Source: Opisthocomus hoazin (taxonomy: Eukaryota; Chordata; Aves; Opisthocomiformes; Opisthocomidae). From it: 64,000 nucleotides of DNA. Both the position numbers and the translations under genes were made by a program. The stretch spans positions 74,891,403 to 74,955,402 of the forward strand of contig NC_134419.1 of NCBI RefSeq assembly GCF_030867145.1, written 5' to 3'. A model generated the notes under the pieces. That model made no database searches and had not been told where the DNA came from. It saw nothing but the letters and a program-made list of their open reading frames with translations. Below are positions 14,761 to 29,528 of the stretch, one piece after another; the stretch's first letter is position 1, and the number at the start of each line of letters is the position of its first letter.

Positions 14761-17700
14761 CTCAGCCCCACAGGTCTCTTCTCCAGGTGAGCCCTCCAGC
14801 CTGGGGCTCTGCTTCATCCCAGCTGCTTGGCAGCCAGCATCTGCCAGAGAAGGGCAATGGCTGCCCTGCTCTTCCAGCCTGCAGTCCAGAGCTGTCCCGC
14901 TGATAAAGGGCAGAAAACAAACGAGCAGGACTATTCAGCCCAAGGAGCAAGCACAGAGATCGTGGCACATCGGTTGGAGTGAACCCCGGGAAATGGAGTT
15001 CCTTGCTGCTAGGAGAGGACCAACAGCCATAGGCCATGGCAGGTCATACCTCTCACTCAGTTGGCCTTCACTTCACTTTCCCCAGAGCAATGTAGCTTCA
15101 TCAGGCAGGTGGAGAAACTTTCCACACACACTTTTGTGTCCTCCCCAGAGCAGGGGACTCAGACACCCACCCATCCCAATCCAGAGAGAGGTCAACCCAG
15201 CTCCCCTATGCTCCCCACACAAGGCAGTCCCACCAGAGTTGCACACCCAAGTGAGGAGGCACCAGCTGCAGCATATCTGCAAGCTCCTCATCACACAACT
15301 CCATCCACCTGCTCAGGGTTGCAGCCAACACCCCCCCCGGGGAGATCCCCATAACCACACATCTGCAATTCTGCTGGAGCACCTCAGCCTCATCGTTCTG
15401 CTTAAGGCATCTCACAGCCAAATTTAGGACGTGAAATCTCAAGTAACTGGGGTTACAATCTTGTTAGATGGAGCATGATATCTACAGACTGCTAGTTATC
15501 CTAGAACTAAAGTAACTACAGCGAAGGTTGTAATCATATATTGCACCAAAAATTTAAAATAGCTTTTATTTATTCTTTATTTCATAAGAACACAGCAAAG
15601 TGTTTCTTCTGAATAATAAATGGCATAAAGTAGTCGATTTCTCTGCTGCTTTCTGTCATTTCAAATTTGTCTTTCAGGACAACAGTAAAGTATCAGCAAA
15701 GGAACCCAGGAAAATGAAAGATTCCTCAACACCTAAATATCCTGATTTCACAATAGACAGTACTAAAGACACTGCTAACAAGCATTCATTCTCAAAGCCA
15801 CACCATTCTGCGTTCAGCAAATACTTTTGGTATTTAGGTGGCTTTGGAGCAGCACGCTAGGCAGGTGTTTCTTATTCGACTGATAGAAATTAAGGTAACA
15901 ACAGTTTTGGCAGGGGAAAGACATGCGCAAATGGGAGAAAAATCTAATAACGAGGTGAAATAAAGAGGTGTGGCAAGGAGTTCACAAAATTGCTTGTAAC
16001 CGTGGTTTAAAGCTCATATGGGGAATATTACCATACGCTACAACACAGCAACTACACTCCCTGAATATCCAGATTGCTTCTGAGAGGGCTGGCTCAGACT
16101 GGCACTGGGGCCTGATGACACCACCTGGAAGACATCAGTAGACCAGCAGTTGTGGGCTGCTTTTCTTCTTTTTGTTCCCCATTTAGGCAGTTCCAGGAAA
16201 GGCATCAACATAATTCTCGCAGAATGATGGATGCAAAAAAGACTTTATCCATAGTCCAGCACCAGTAGGTGTTGAACTGTCTCTCAAACCCTGTGCTTTT
16301 AAAAGCTAGTTTAAATATGATTTTAAAAACAATAATCTCACCTCCTCTGAACTACTGCAGAATGAACAGCCTCCTGCTAGGCTGGGATCCAATAGCACAA
16401 GGTTAGAGGAGATTTTTAAATCCATTATGCTCAAGGGTACATTCAAAATCATGAAGAAAATGTGTGCTTATTATTTGATATCTTCACAGGACATGAAAAT
16501 CCCAAACACTAAATATAAGATTTGTATCATAAAACAGCTTTTTTTTACAACAAAATTATTTTGTAATCAAATGGCCACAACCAGACACCATGACAATAAC
16601 TTAATGACATAGGAGCATGCAGTTGGCACAAAATAAAGTACAGCTCGCAAACTCAGGCTGCGTAAATTGATGTAACTTCCTTAGTTATTCATTTATATTC
16701 TATTATTCATTTATACTTGCTGATGCTTTTATTTACTCTGGTGATTCAGAAACTTAATTTAAGATTTAATATGATCTCAGGAAAGAATCCATTACCCTCA
16801 AACATCTGCCATGATAGTCAACTGATTGATACAATGATGGCATCCACATGAATTTCAAAAGAGGACAACTGAGGGCTTGTGCTTAGCTCTTGGATATGTG
16901 TGATAAAACATTTGTTTTAAAATCATTCTCTTCTGAAAGGTAAACCTAATGTAGCAATTTGGGATTCTGACTACTCCAGCACAATAAAGCAAAACAGATT
17001 TACCAGACTGCAGCTGGGCATCTCAGCTTCTGGCCTTATGACAGTTGGCTATTCTTGCAATTCGTGTTTATCTGTTGGTCTGTATGGTTATTTAGGAGTT
17101 GAAGGAACTCCTTCACTGCTCAGAGGAATGTTCAAGGCAATGAAGCATTTGCCAGATTTAACTTCCCTGAAAGCAGAGACTCCATGAACAGATTCAATCT
17201 GTTTCAATGTTCTCATTATTAAAATTGCACCAGGATTTTTCTTATATTTCTTTGTCTTTCATCAACTGGTCGCAGAGCTCCTTAATGCTCTGTGCTAAAG
17301 CCATTTTATCTGATACTGATCCACCCCCAGCTATGTTTTCCAGCCTCTGCTACCACATTGTTCTGCCCCACGCCGTTAGACCAATACCTACATTTACTCC
17401 CATATGTAAGACAGCCTGGTGGACAAACCCTCAACACAGCTTGAACACAAGCACACAAAGGTCATTTACAATAACAGCCACTTCCTTCAGTGGCAGCAAA
17501 ACTGCTGTGGAGGCACAGGTCCCCCTTTCTACTCACATGCCTTCACCCACCATCTCCCTCTTCTCTGGTACCACCTACTGATTTAAGAATTGATGGGTCT
17601 ACTCTTTGGGTGAGATGTAACCTTCAGCAAAGGGTAGGAACAAATACATTCTCCCACAATTCTTTCCCCCCCCCCCCCCCAAATTAATCTTCTGCTATGC

Positions 17701-20700
17701 TTACAAGGCTAAAATTATCAACATTATTACATTCCTCGTTACCACTTCAGCAGCTGTTGTGATCAGTCAGAAGTGCTGCACTCACTTTTTTCTCTCTTCT
17801 TTTTGGACAGTTGAACACGTATCTGTGATGCAAACATGGCAAATACAGAACTTAACTTCTGCTGAAGCAAATGATTTTAAAGGTTGTTTTTATACATGGT
17901 GAGAGCTGGTAAGACTGCAGTGGTCTTAGTGTGTGAGCTCCAAAGAAGGCGGAACAAGGCCAAAGTGAATTTGGTTCAAAATTCAAATAAATATTCACAG
18001 AATACTTTGGCAAATGTTCATCAGGTCTAGTCTGCCTCACATTTTTAACCTGTGACCGTTTCACATTGCCAAAGTGACGAGACACTCCTTCCGTCTACAG
18101 TGTTGTCCAGAAAGGCATCTTCATAATGCAGAATCTGGAAGGTGTTTAAACAAACAAAAAACCCTCCAGAATTAGTTATCAACCGCTAAATGTGATTTGT
18201 TTATATTTGTTACAGACCTTCTCCTCCTCAGGACAACTTCAAGCACTGTTTGCATCAACATGGAGCTGGACCCAGCAAGGTAACCCAGAGCTGCGGTCAA
18301 TCCTGCTGACGCCGAACGTGCTCCTGTCCCCAAGGAGGTACCTGCTCCACGGCCCTGTCCTGGGTCTTGCTTGACGTGGGACGGCCAAGGCACCTAAAAA
18401 CCCTTTCCCACAGGTCACCTCCTCCTCGTTTACACAGAAGACCTGATTCTAGTGTATAAGCACATGATTAATGTTCCTTTTCATTTCAGTGGTAGTAAAG
18501 GACATGCATGAAGCAAGTATTCAAGCAGTTTGTTGAATTAATGCCAGGGTTTTACAGCACTGCTGTAAGGGAGAGGGAACCTCTCCACGTAGGAGTTTCA
18601 GAAAGAGCCCGTTTAAATCAACAAGGCAGATACCCCTCCATTCACATCTCCAAAGTTTTGTTCCCACAAAATCTATCAGGAAAAAGTGAAGACTGCAGTT
18701 CTGACTGCACTAATGAGTTTCCGCCTTATCTACAGGCATACAGTATCCATGCACTTCATCAAACACTTGACGGAGGAATTAAAAAGACAGCAAAAATTAG
18801 TTTTGTCTTAAATACCTGAAGCACAAAAGTTGCTTATAGCTACTGAAATCGTACTGCTGAGAAAGAATAAGCAAAATATGTACCAGAAGCTTACTTTATC
18901 CTCTAATAAATGATTTACTGTATGGTCAGGGTGGAGTGGCTTAGAGTAACAGGAGATAATCGTTCCTTCGCTACATAAAAACATGCTTGCTCCCTCCTCC
19001 TCATTCTCATAGCTGTGATTACTTTGGGATAATTAGATGGTTCAGTAGGAGTTAAACCAAGGACAACTCCTTCAAGCTGGAAGTCTGGTTTGTGTCCTTA
19101 ACCATTTAGTGCTTCAACCACATTCGCCTCTTTATGCTTCCTGATCTTGCTTTGTTTGCCAGGTTGTCAAAAGAACCCCACCAAAAACCCAAAACAAAAA
19201 GCCCGTCGATATTGTTAAGATTGCAGTCATGGCTCAATCTCTTTGGATGTCTCTTCAAACCCCCCAAAGCCCTCACCCACTTTACCCTCTCGCTGCTGAC
19301 AGAGCGGGACGCCTCATCCAAGCGAGCACACTGGCTCCTTTCAGACTGCCGAGGTTGCTCACCTTCTAGTTGCATTACGTCCCAAGTTTGTATTGTTATA
19401 TCTGTAATTCTAAAAAATGTTTTAGGCATCCAATGAGAAGCATTTATCTAAAGGCTGCTCCAATAATTTTGCATTAATTTAGGGGTTCTTTGCATGTATC
19501 TCTTACAGCCCCAATGTCAAAAATACTTCTTTTTACAAATTCATTTTCCTTTTTATCTAAAACAAAACGTTGTACACTGGTCAAACTGAAGAGTCCGTCT
19601 TTTCAACTATGAACAGGAAGCTGCTATGCTGTGTGTGAAGATTACCTCTACCCTGAGAAGGCAGTTTCTTCCAGCAATTAATTCCAGCCTTATCAATCAG
19701 CTCTTGCAATGGAAGGAATTTTATCTAGTAGAAATTGGACAGAGGACTGGTCTGAAAATTTACAGCATTTTGCCAACTGAACTAGTAGCAGGGACACTAC
19801 TGTGCATATCCAAGGTCTCAAACTATTTGAATCTTCACAACTTCTCTGACCAAGTGTAAACAAAACACAACAAAAACTGCCTAGAAATTTCATGAATGCT
19901 TGTTTTAGTCTAATTACATCTCTGTATAAGGAGTTAGGAGCCAGACTCAGTACAAAAGAAGGGGTAAGCCTCCATCCAATGAACAAGTCACCCAAAATCT
20001 TTAATCACAGCATACTAAAGGAGCTGAGAAAAAATTCATTTCACTACTAGAGAAAGTCATTACTGACATATGGCAGTGAGGGCAATGATGTTTTGGCAAT
20101 ACATCGAGCTCATCAGAACCCTTTGTAAAACTTGGGAACAGACAGAGCAGTTTTTGTGCTCGCTGGCTATCTGCAAAGCTAAGCGACAGATGTAACAGCA
20201 GCAGACAATGTTGGTCAGAGAAGGCTGAACTCAAGTGGGGCCTTTTCATTGCCTGCCAAAACAGAGCAGCCTTGAAACGTTCCTGTAGGAAAAGGATGAT
20301 TTAACAGTGTCTCTCTGAATCCCGCTGTTCCAGCTGCCTCTCAGACTTCAAACTACAATCCAGCTGCTGGTGTTTTCATTCCAATTAATTTTGAGTGTTT
20401 TTTAAACAAAATATTTTCATAGAGTGACTATTAAGAGATTTCATCATGGTCTGATTTCAAACAACAAATGCTTACTGAATTGCTGAGACCGAGTCCGAGA
20501 GATGAAGAAACGTGTGTTTGGAGATTATAAAAATGCTAAAAGGATTTAACTTGGCAAGCAGAAGCCCGAGAGCTCAATTTGCCTCAAAGGATGCCAGAGT
20601 ATTGAGGGCTGTGGTAAACAATAACCCAGACCTCCTCTGCAAGCTGTCCGTTAATAACGGACCTGAGGGACACATTAGAACATTAATAATTGGAAAATAT

Positions 20701-22610
20701 AAAACAAATCCAAAATCCAGCAGAATGCGTGCAGTGTCCAGGCTATGTGGTCAATGCAGTAGCTGTCTTTAGAAGATCATACTGCAGAGGCACTGAAAGT
20801 GGTTATTTGTTCTAAAACAAAATTGAGATTCATTTTTTAGGAGGTAAAGTGAAGTAAAAGGAGGTAAAAGTAGCCAGTGAGGCCAGGCTGAAAGCTGCCG
20901 GCACCTGCAGCCAGCATTATTGCTGTGGGTCAGGCCCACGTGACTTTGGGAGCTTTAAGAAGGACAGGAGTCTCTTTTGGGGGAAAAAGCAAATGTGGGA
21001 GAACACACTTTTACCCCCACCAGCTGCTGCTTCCCCTGATACTGCTGCTGTCGGCAGAGAAGCTGTGGGTGGTTGGTGCCGCACCAAGGAGCAGAGAAGG
21101 TGTTCATGGAGAAAAGGTGAACCTTACAAGCAGGGTTCCTCTCCAGGACTTGGATTTGGAGTTGTAGTGCCTTCCTCCAAAGCCTCCCAGCAGTCCTTCT
21201 GGAGACAGCAAACAGCAGCAAACTACTCCAGGAACCGAGCACCGGTAGCTGAAAGCCATTGGGCTTGGTAGTCTAAGAAACTGATCCAGAATTGCAACCA
21301 GCAAAGCTCCTATCACACTAAGTTTAGAGTACGTCATATGCGAGTGCTTACCATAGCACACCGGTCACCACAAGATTCCAGAGAAACCAACTTTTTTCTG
21401 TTAATTACGGGAAACAAAAATCGCTGCAGTGAGGCAGCTCCGTTCTGTAGCTCCTGACTGCTGCGCCCACAGCCATATGCACTAGGACACAGCCCGGCTG
21501 CCAGCTCTGGAGCCATCTTCTTCATGACTGGGACATCATGTCTCTGGAGGGGTGGCTGCCTGTTTGAGTGGTCAGCACGTTCCTTTCACGTGCAACTTCT
21601 CTGTAACTCATTTTTATTATGAAATAGCCAAGTACATGGGGGATAAACACACAGTGATAATTTCCTACACACCCACAGTCCCAGCATTTGAAATGCTCAC
21701 AGCTCTTTAGATGTCCATGGCCATTCTACCTTCAGAAGAAGGTTACCAGTGTGTGATACTCATTTTTCAAAATGGTCCCCTTAAAGCCAAGCATGGCATC
21801 CCCCACATATTCTTTGCCTTTTGAAGAACAGCGCAATGTGGGGCTTTAGAGAAGGAGACAATTTCCTCACTGCGTTACTCTGGTGCAATAAGAAATGTAA
21901 TCATGTGGCTACTGGCAAAAGGCCTACTTTTAATGGCATCAAACATACATAGAGTTTGCTGAGAGACATCCTTGTTACTTTTTTATGGTGAGTCTTGGGT
22001 GCTAACTCCATAGGAGATTCAAAACAGAAGTTCTGCTAAAGATGGGACTGTAACGAAAAGTAAATTTACGAAAATGCCTAATGGCCTTGACTATCAAACA
22101 GAATTAGGTTCCAGAAACACCAAAATATTTATGAAGTGACCTAATAGATCGAGCAAAAAGACAAAGGGTTATTTTTTTTTTAACTTTGTTTGCTTATTGC
22201 TGTGAAAGTTGAGTCCCAATTTCCTTCATTGTCTGAAAACCCTCACATTTTTTCCCTTCGGTTAAATAGCTCTTGGACATTGCTCCCCCAGTGTGTATAG
22301 GAATATATTGTTGATGTAAGAATCAACTCAAAATGTGGACTGCATAAGGAGCACAGGCACTCTTCTCTGAGTATCTTTCTGGTTTTGTACTCTATGAAGA
22401 CCACATACCAATTTGCGTGTGCTTCTAGTTGCAACAGATATAAGAACCATACTGACACTGCATTTCTTAATGTGTGTAATCTCAAGGAATAAGGAGCATT
22501 TCTTCCCAAAGCGTATGCAATGGATGGAAGAATAAAACTGCAAAATGTTTTGGACTTGCTACGTGACTATCACAGCTGCTTTGAGGAAAAAGAATTGCAT
22601 TCAATAGCAC

Positions 22611-22611
<1 letters not shown>
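14761..22611. other. Gene-free DNA downstream of FGFR2
   Basis: The CpG patch grades into moderately GC-rich sequence up to about 15,430, then into AT-rich single-copy DNA. I see no recognisable gene, transposon or RNA. A homopolymer of 15 C lies at 17,666-17,680. ORFs of 60-144 codons overlap in several frames in the GC-rich part, as expected where stop codons are rare, and none carries a motif I know. Confidence 0.55.
17666..17680. repeat. Poly-C/poly-G homopolymer
   Basis: Fifteen consecutive C on the plus strand. Such runs are prone to length error in sequencing and slippage in vivo. No role is suggested by the context. Confidence 0.85.
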
Positions 22612-22646
<35 letters not shown>

Positions 22647-22647
22647 A
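22612..22647. repeat. (TAAA)9 microsatellite
   Basis: Nine perfect tandem copies of the tetranucleotide TAAA. The purity suggests a recent, probably polymorphic, array. Confidence 0.95.
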
Positions 22648-25600
22648 GCTATTTCTGCTTGATGGTACTTTTCTGGAAGTCGTTTGCTAGGCTATGGGCA
22701 TACATAGAAACTCTGTGGAAATCAAGAACTCCGACGCTATTTAAGAAAGTGCTCACAAATCCACTGTATAGCTTCACCATGTTTGTATTCTGTCTTTGCT
22801 ATTAATTAATGAAGTGTGAATGTTCCTCCCAAAACAGGAACACATTGTTCATGACTGCTGTGCCACTCCGAGTGAAAGCAGACATCGTGCCTGCAGAAAC
22901 CATACAAATTTGGTGACTTACCGCTGCATCAGCTGATGCTCCTTTTACCCCCAACTCCTACTCTAGGACTGAAAGTAAACCCCTAGATCCTTGTCTTCCC
23001 CTTGGCCCTTCATTTCTTAAAAACTGCATTGGACCTTTGGGGGTGTATTTTGAGAGACTGAAAACACCCTGGAAAAACTGTCATCTTTTCTTTGTTTTCC
23101 ATGCTTCTTGAAGCCCCAGCTCTAATGCCATTTGAAAAGGATTTTGTGAGCAGTATCTGGAAACATCAGCTGAACTGATTGGTTGTGTTGCATTGCATTT
23201 TGGTTTCATCAACGTAGTACCAGAAATCTACCATTTGTTAAACAGAGGGAGTTGATTAATGGAGCAATGGCTGTCTGTAGTCAAGTTGCAAAGAAATCTC
23301 AACAAAATACGAAAGTTTTTGAGGATGTATGTTTTTTAACTACTGATGTGGCGTGTGCCCTGGGCTGCGGACGTGAGGGCAGGAGGTGGAGGCGGCTCCA
23401 GCAAGAAAGGAAAGGAACACTGCACTAGCAAAAGCAAGGGAATGCTGCCTCTTCCCTTCTCATCTGTCTGCAACGAGTGAAACACAGCCTAAAGAAAACC
23501 ACAGCAGATTTTTCCTCCTTGTCTATTGCAACACCAAGAACAAAGGGTGCTCAGCGCACATACTACGTAACTGTGAAGCTTACTTACATACACACAAAAA
23601 AATTAAGATTACAAGATCCAAGCCTGGATCCAAGTGACACCCTTCATGTTTAGGGCAGTCAGTATCAAAAGAGAGTGGGCATGAAATTCTGGGGTGATTT
23701 TAAGACTTGTTGCAACCGCCCCGAATGTAACTGTTGTTTCCCAACTAGTAAACCAGATGAGGATCCACAAAGTAATTGTGAACAATGAGGCAAAAAGTCA
23801 AATGAGGAGCAAGCAAAGTGCTGCCAAATACTAAGGGGAAAAAAAACCCAACACTTATAACTCACAATGAAAACATTTCTCCTTCAGAATTTTTGTCTGG
23901 TTAGTACCATTTTTATTGACTTTTCCAGAACCCTGTCATGATCACGTCTATTACGTGACTACTGAACGCTTATATGGCATTAGCTTCATGATTGAGCAAC
24001 CTGTAAGGCTGGACCTATAAAAATTTTTCTACAGATCTAGTCTCTGTAGATAATAAGAGATAAATATACTACTTTAACTGAAAAATACCAAAAAAAGGGC
24101 TACCGAACATTAAAAAACAAACCAATGGATCATACTTCCGTGACCAGCAGATAAATAAATATTGCATCTCCTCTGACATGAATGAAGTCTTGGATTACAT
24201 CAGCTGAAGAAGTTCACCATTTGTTATAACAGCTGTCAGGGAATAAGTCTTGGAAATTTTAAATGAAAGGGAAAATATGAATTTGGAAAAATATATAGGC
24301 AATTTTTTATTACTTACAATTTCCGAGCAGAAACCCATTTGGGTTTTTTTCCCCAAAAATCTGTGACCTGAAAAATACAAATACTTTTTTAAAAATAAAA
24401 TTATTTAAAAGCAAGTGAAATATAGTCAAGAAAACTGGTGAGAAGAGGGAGTATTCATGAAAGAAAATCCAGAAAAGTTGGATGCGCCAGGCAAGTTGCA
24501 TTCAAACCCACTGGCAGCTCCACAGGAGATGAGCACACAGGCATTTGGGTTGGCAGCTTCCTGGAGCTGATGAGGAGAAAATGAACAGTTTCATAAGGAA
24601 ACACTTTGAATTAAGAGCCAGTGCCAACTGCACAAGTTTTCATCTCTCACCTCTTTTCTTGCAGCGTATTGCTCGCTTGAAGCAGACCATCACTCTCCCT
24701 TCAGCTGAAGGCCTTGACATGCATCTTCTGCACCACCAGCACGAAGGTTGCACCAAAAAGGTCCCTCATCTCTGAACTAATCTTGCACCAGCAGAAATTG
24801 CACACTGTGGGCTCTGTCCTATCCTCTCCAAAAAGAGCTGGTCGAGCAAAGAACAAGGGCGTCCTTCTGCCACAGTGCTTAATTGCTCTCATCAGGAAAA
24901 CTCATCGCAGGCCAGCCACAGGTATGCGTGGTCAGAGTTTCCTCGGGAGCACTGCCACTAACCTTTCTTGGTGGCAAACCGTTCTCAAGTGCTTTTGGCA
25001 CTTAGGACACAACACGTAACTCCTGAAATTCAGGCATGATGTAAGAAGATGCAACTCCATTTTCTCCAGGGGTGTCACACCCACTCTTTCCAGACCTAGA
25101 TGTAGCCTGCCCTTCTGAATACCCGAACCATCACTCCCATGGCAGATCCCTCACTTACCGAATTTCGCAAAACAGCCATATTCAGCTGTCAGTTTGTGCA
25201 TCTCTGTGGCAACACACTTTTGGAAAAGAAAGTACTGTAAGCTGCTGAATACCCTAAAAGAAATTATGGCTGTGCCAGGGAAACATGTCTAGACAAAATA
25301 TTGCACCTTGGCTATCTTCCCTGAGATGTCTTTAAAACAGTCCTTGGCAGTATTGATTTCTTTTCCACAAATTGTAATTCACTTTGGTTCCAGTATAATG
25401 GGCCATAGATTTCTCCAGACAGCAGTGACACGGGGTCCCTTGTTTGCTGTCCTATTTCTCCACTCTCTTCTTGTTGCCTCAGACAACTCAAAGGCACGAT
25501 GCCATAGCAGAAGAGTTGCTCCTCTGCCACAAGGAAATATTACTCCTCCCTGGAAATCCTTTGCGCTTTGGAAAAGCTTGCCTGGTAATTGACAATTTCA

Positions 25601-26369
25601 GGGGAGGCAGCCTCGTCCCAACTCATTGTGCTGGTTAGTAGAAATGGTACCAGGCTCCTCACAAACCCTTCTGAGATACAATGGCTCCTGGCCTCACTCG
25701 CGATCTGGTTGTAGGAGACAATAGCCAATGCATCAGAAAAAGCCCATCAAAATATTGATAGGCGCTCTGAGCAATATAAACATCATTGACACGTAGAAGT
25801 GTATTCCTCAGGAAATTCTGGCATTTGGGGAAAAAAACTCATCATCAGCCTAAACTGGAAATAAAATGTTTTAAAGGTGTGATTATTTGCAGTACTCAAG
25901 AGTCACTTGTAGTTAGTCTACCCCTTCTGTTTTGATAAAAATCAAAAAAATTCATTCTTACTTTGGTTTTATAAATTATTGCCTATTATTAAATAATTGC
26001 AACACAAAATGACTTCATTTCATTCTGGCAAGATGACTCTGATAGGGTCATGTCATTCTGATAAAGTCAAAATGCTTCATCACCTGCAAGGCATTCGTGC
26101 TTTAGAAAGCTTTTGACCAGTGTTTTCCACAGCATAGGAATTCAGTTGGAAAATCTTTGGCCAACTGTGATAATCAAAAGCAAGCCCGGACCCGACTTCT
26201 AAAATCCAAATGCCTTAGCAGAGGGGAATCACTCTCTTGTTAAATGCATCACTAAATTGAACTTACTAAAGAATACATCCCACTGACAACCTCAACATGA
26301 GCCAGCGCAGCTTTCCAGAGCTCCTCTGCAGACCTGGGTTACCTCTGGCCAATAAAGCAGGTTTGCAAA
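22648..26369. other. Gene-free DNA downstream of FGFR2
   Basis: AT-rich, with no gene, RNA or mobile element that I can support. Short ORFs (up to about 100 codons) show no family motifs. Confidence 0.55.
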
Positions 26370-26690
26370 ATCACAGAAAATTCTCAGCTGGAAGGGACCC
26401 CAGAGATCATCTTGGCCAACCTTGTGTTGAAATCAGGGTCTTAGACGAGGTTATCCACAGCCCTGTCAAGCCAAGTCTGGAATATGTACGGCCAGGCAGA
26501 TTCCACTGCTTCTCTAGGCAGCTTCTCCCAGCATCCAAGTGGTCTCACAGTGAATAAATGGTTTCTAAAATCCAGACAGAAACACCCCGAAGAAACCGCT
26601 GCCTCTTGCCCCTCGTTCTGTCTCCATGCATCCTTGTGAACAGAATGACTGCCTCCAGCTTCTCTCTCCTTCAGGAGTTTTACGGAAAAT
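26370..26690 (-). mobile_element. Decayed CR1 LINE 3' fragment
   Basis: In the plus strand, ATCACAG, the block GCTGGAAGGGACCCCAGAGA and TCATCTTGGCCAACC match the reverse complement of the CR1 3' end. The order continues through a degenerate version of the CR1 ORF2 C-terminal region as far as the CCTCTTGCCCCTCGTTCTGT block and beyond. The element therefore lies on the minus strand with its tail at about 26,370. It is severely 5' truncated, carries many substitutions and has no intact ORF, so it is an old insertion. CR1 is the dominant non-LTR retrotransposon of birds and rarely leaves target-site duplications, so the exact ends are approximate. Confidence 0.8.
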
Positions 26691-29461
26691 CTAGTTAACA
26701 GGAGTTATGGATAGGTAAAAGGGGATTAAAAAGATGAATTCCTTCACAAAGTCTGTTGCATTTAATCTGCTTGTAACGTTGAGAACTCATGGCGACAAAA
26801 GCTCAGAAGTACACGGAGTCATTTACAGGCACAGCAGGGCTGACAGTCTTTCCAAGCGCAAATTGTTGGAGGTGACTTATGCTTCCGTGTCACAAATGTA
26901 TTACATTCACTGTGGAAAAATCAATGAAATATGGTTATAATAATTAGATCAAATTATGCAGATACAGAACTTCCTGATTACAAAATGGATGGATGACCTT
27001 TCAAAAACAAGTGTTGGTTGGATTTTTTTTTCCCTTCCATGGCTTATATTTTTTTCCTTCTATCAACAGCAACTTTTTTGCCTCATTTTTTCCGTAGAGT
27101 ATGCTAAGCTACTTAAACCCAAACAAAACTAAAGCATATGAAGGTTTCTGGAAGGTTTGCTAGAACTTGTCTTCTAACAGTTCTCTACCTTCCCTTAACA
27201 ATCGGACACTGATCGAGCAGCCACTCCGCACACAACTGAAATTTCCTGGACTACAGAAAGTCTCCAAAACTTGCCGTTCAGGACCTGCATGACATGGCAT
27301 TCCCATCACAGACCTGGGGGCCAGGAGGAAACATTACCACCAGCTCACTTGACTGGTGGATTTTGCTCAGTGTTGAGCCGCAGGAGATCCCGTTTCCTCC
27401 AACTGGCAGAAGGTCATTGATGGCACCCATGGGTACGCTGCTCCTACCACTGACTACTTCTACCATCCAAAGGGCGTGCCCTCCCACCTTGTCTGGATGG
27501 GTCTTACTCCACCTTTCAGGCTGGATATGGAGCTTTTATGGAAGAGACCTTTGTTATAAAAAAGCATTTCACTCTAAAAGCGGTTTTTACACCTTGATCA
27601 AGACCACTCTTAACCTTCTCTTGGCTTTATTAATTAGATTGAGATCACTGAATTTTTCACTAGAAAGATGGCCTCTCGACCTCAGGGTTTTGCGGTGCTC
27701 TTCTCTCAAGGGCTACACATGAAAATTGTGAGATTTTCTACACAGCTTTGCTCATGTTACTTCCAGAAATAAAACAGTAAACTTACTTGTCTTCTGACAA
27801 ATATGAAACTCAGAACACAGTTCAACTCCTGCTTTTGTAAAAGCATAACAAAACAGATATTGAATGACATGATATCAACAGAAAAAGTGACAGAACAGAA
27901 TCTACATTCTTATCTGACGTATAGAACCCATGCTACTTGCTATATTACGGTAAAAATGTGGGTAAAAAAAAACCAAAACCGGTAATATGAACTTGTTTAT
28001 GGGCTTGTGCATAACAAACCCCAATTCTACATCCATATTTGCTCATCTATTATGCAAAGTTGATTTGCATTATACTTAAATGAAGGACAAGAAACAATCA
28101 GGTCCTGCAGGAAACCGATTTTACACAGAACGTAATCCTCATTATCCACATCAATATAAATTCAGTTCCTGACATAATGCTACTCATTATTGCTCCCGTC
28201 ATTAGTAGCAACTTTCTTTTTAGGTGAGATAGCAATCCAAATTCCTGACCCCTTCTTCTCATGAAAGAGTCAAAGGTAGGCAGGACAATAAGGAACATAT
28301 TCCCTTCAGACAAATTTCTGTGCTGGATTTTATTTTCTGCTGCCTAATTTGCTCTTGAAACTCCACACACAAGAGATGTTCTGCTTCTCCCCTAGAAACT
28401 GTGTTTGTGAAATTGTGGTCCATCTCCAAGGTGCAAATCTAAATCTTTGAGAGCTAAAATAAAAATGAACAAATGAAAAGTAAATAAACTATTTAAAACC
28501 AAACAAAGGTAATCAACTAAGTTTACATTATTTAATAGCTAGTTTCCCTCATGTTTCTGAGTGTTTACATACTTTTATTTTAAAAAGATCTCAAAGTAGA
28601 TGCTTTTAAATTAATTTCAATCCAAGCAAAGCAAGATTCAAGATCTTCTGATACGCTTTAAGAGAATCTTACGACCAGACGTGTGTCATTACGAGCGTTG
28701 TGGTTTCTGTCAGACAGTAGCTACCATTGCTGCTAATAGTAATACATGTCATGGGAAAAGGGAATTATTCTTTTAGTAAAGCCAGTGGGAATTTTTTCAG
28801 TCAGATAATTCTTAGCTGGAAAACACCAGTTTTTAACAGGCACTTTTTCAGAAAGTTTCTTGGGATTGGTACAGGATTTCTGGTCAAAAGAAGAGAGAAC
28901 TTTTACAGCACGTGGTGAAGACTAGGTTCAATAACGTTCTGGCTAACCTGCAACAGTCACGTTACCATAAAGTTCCCATTTCGGTCTCAAGCATTAGCTA
29001 TTTTGGTATGTCTTCCTTCTGTTTTCAAGTGAAAAAAAAAAGAAACAAACCTTCGATACTCTTTCCATGATGACTGAGGTTTTCCATCTGTTACAATTAT
29101 TTTAAATCTTCTACACAAATGGTCCTCCAACCTCTCTAATACGAATGATAAACCTCGCTAATTAAAGGATACAGGCTGACTGAATAAAAAGAGAATACAT
29201 TTTATGTCTATACTAAGAACAGTTCAAACCATTTTCCAGCAAATAGTGTCCCACCCCACAAATACCAAAGATTTTACATATGTTTCACTCAAATAATCCG
29301 TGTTATTCATGAGCAGACATTTTATAAGACAGAGGCAAAAGTATTATTCCTGAAAGAACTGCTTTGTAATATAGGATCTAAGTTAAGGTCAAAAGGAAGC
29401 ATTTCTGGATGTGTTCCATCACTCGATGTTCAGGAAACCATTTTGTATGACACAACAGATT
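26691..29461. other. Gene-free DNA just beyond the FGFR2 poly(A) sites
   Basis: AT-rich sequence with no recognisable gene, RNA or repeat. An ORF at 27,294-27,722 (plus strand, 142 codons) has no family resemblance I can identify. Confidence 0.5.
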
Positions 29462-29483
29462 AGGAAAAATAAGCTGCATGACA

Positions 29484-29489
29484 TTTATT
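29484..29489 (-). terminator. FGFR2: Distal poly(A) signal AATAAA
   Basis: AATAAA on the minus strand, followed about 20 bases later by a T-rich stretch near 29,465. It appears to be the counterpart of the last hexamer of mammalian FGFR2 mRNA. Confidence 0.75.
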
Positions 29490-29522
29490 TTGTAATTTTA
29501 ACATTAATATCTGTAGAAACAT

Positions 29523-29528
29523 TTTATT
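29523..29528 (-). terminator. FGFR2: Proximal poly(A) signal AATAAA
   Basis: A second AATAAA 39 bases upstream of the distal one, in the context TACTGACAATAAAATG that I also recall from mammalian FGFR2. The pair would give ends differing by only about 40 bases. Confidence 0.7.

Noticed and set aside
24680..25020. Possible retropseudogene or LTR piece in moderately GC-rich sequence
   Set aside because: No terminal repeats, poly(A) tail or protein similarity could be supported.
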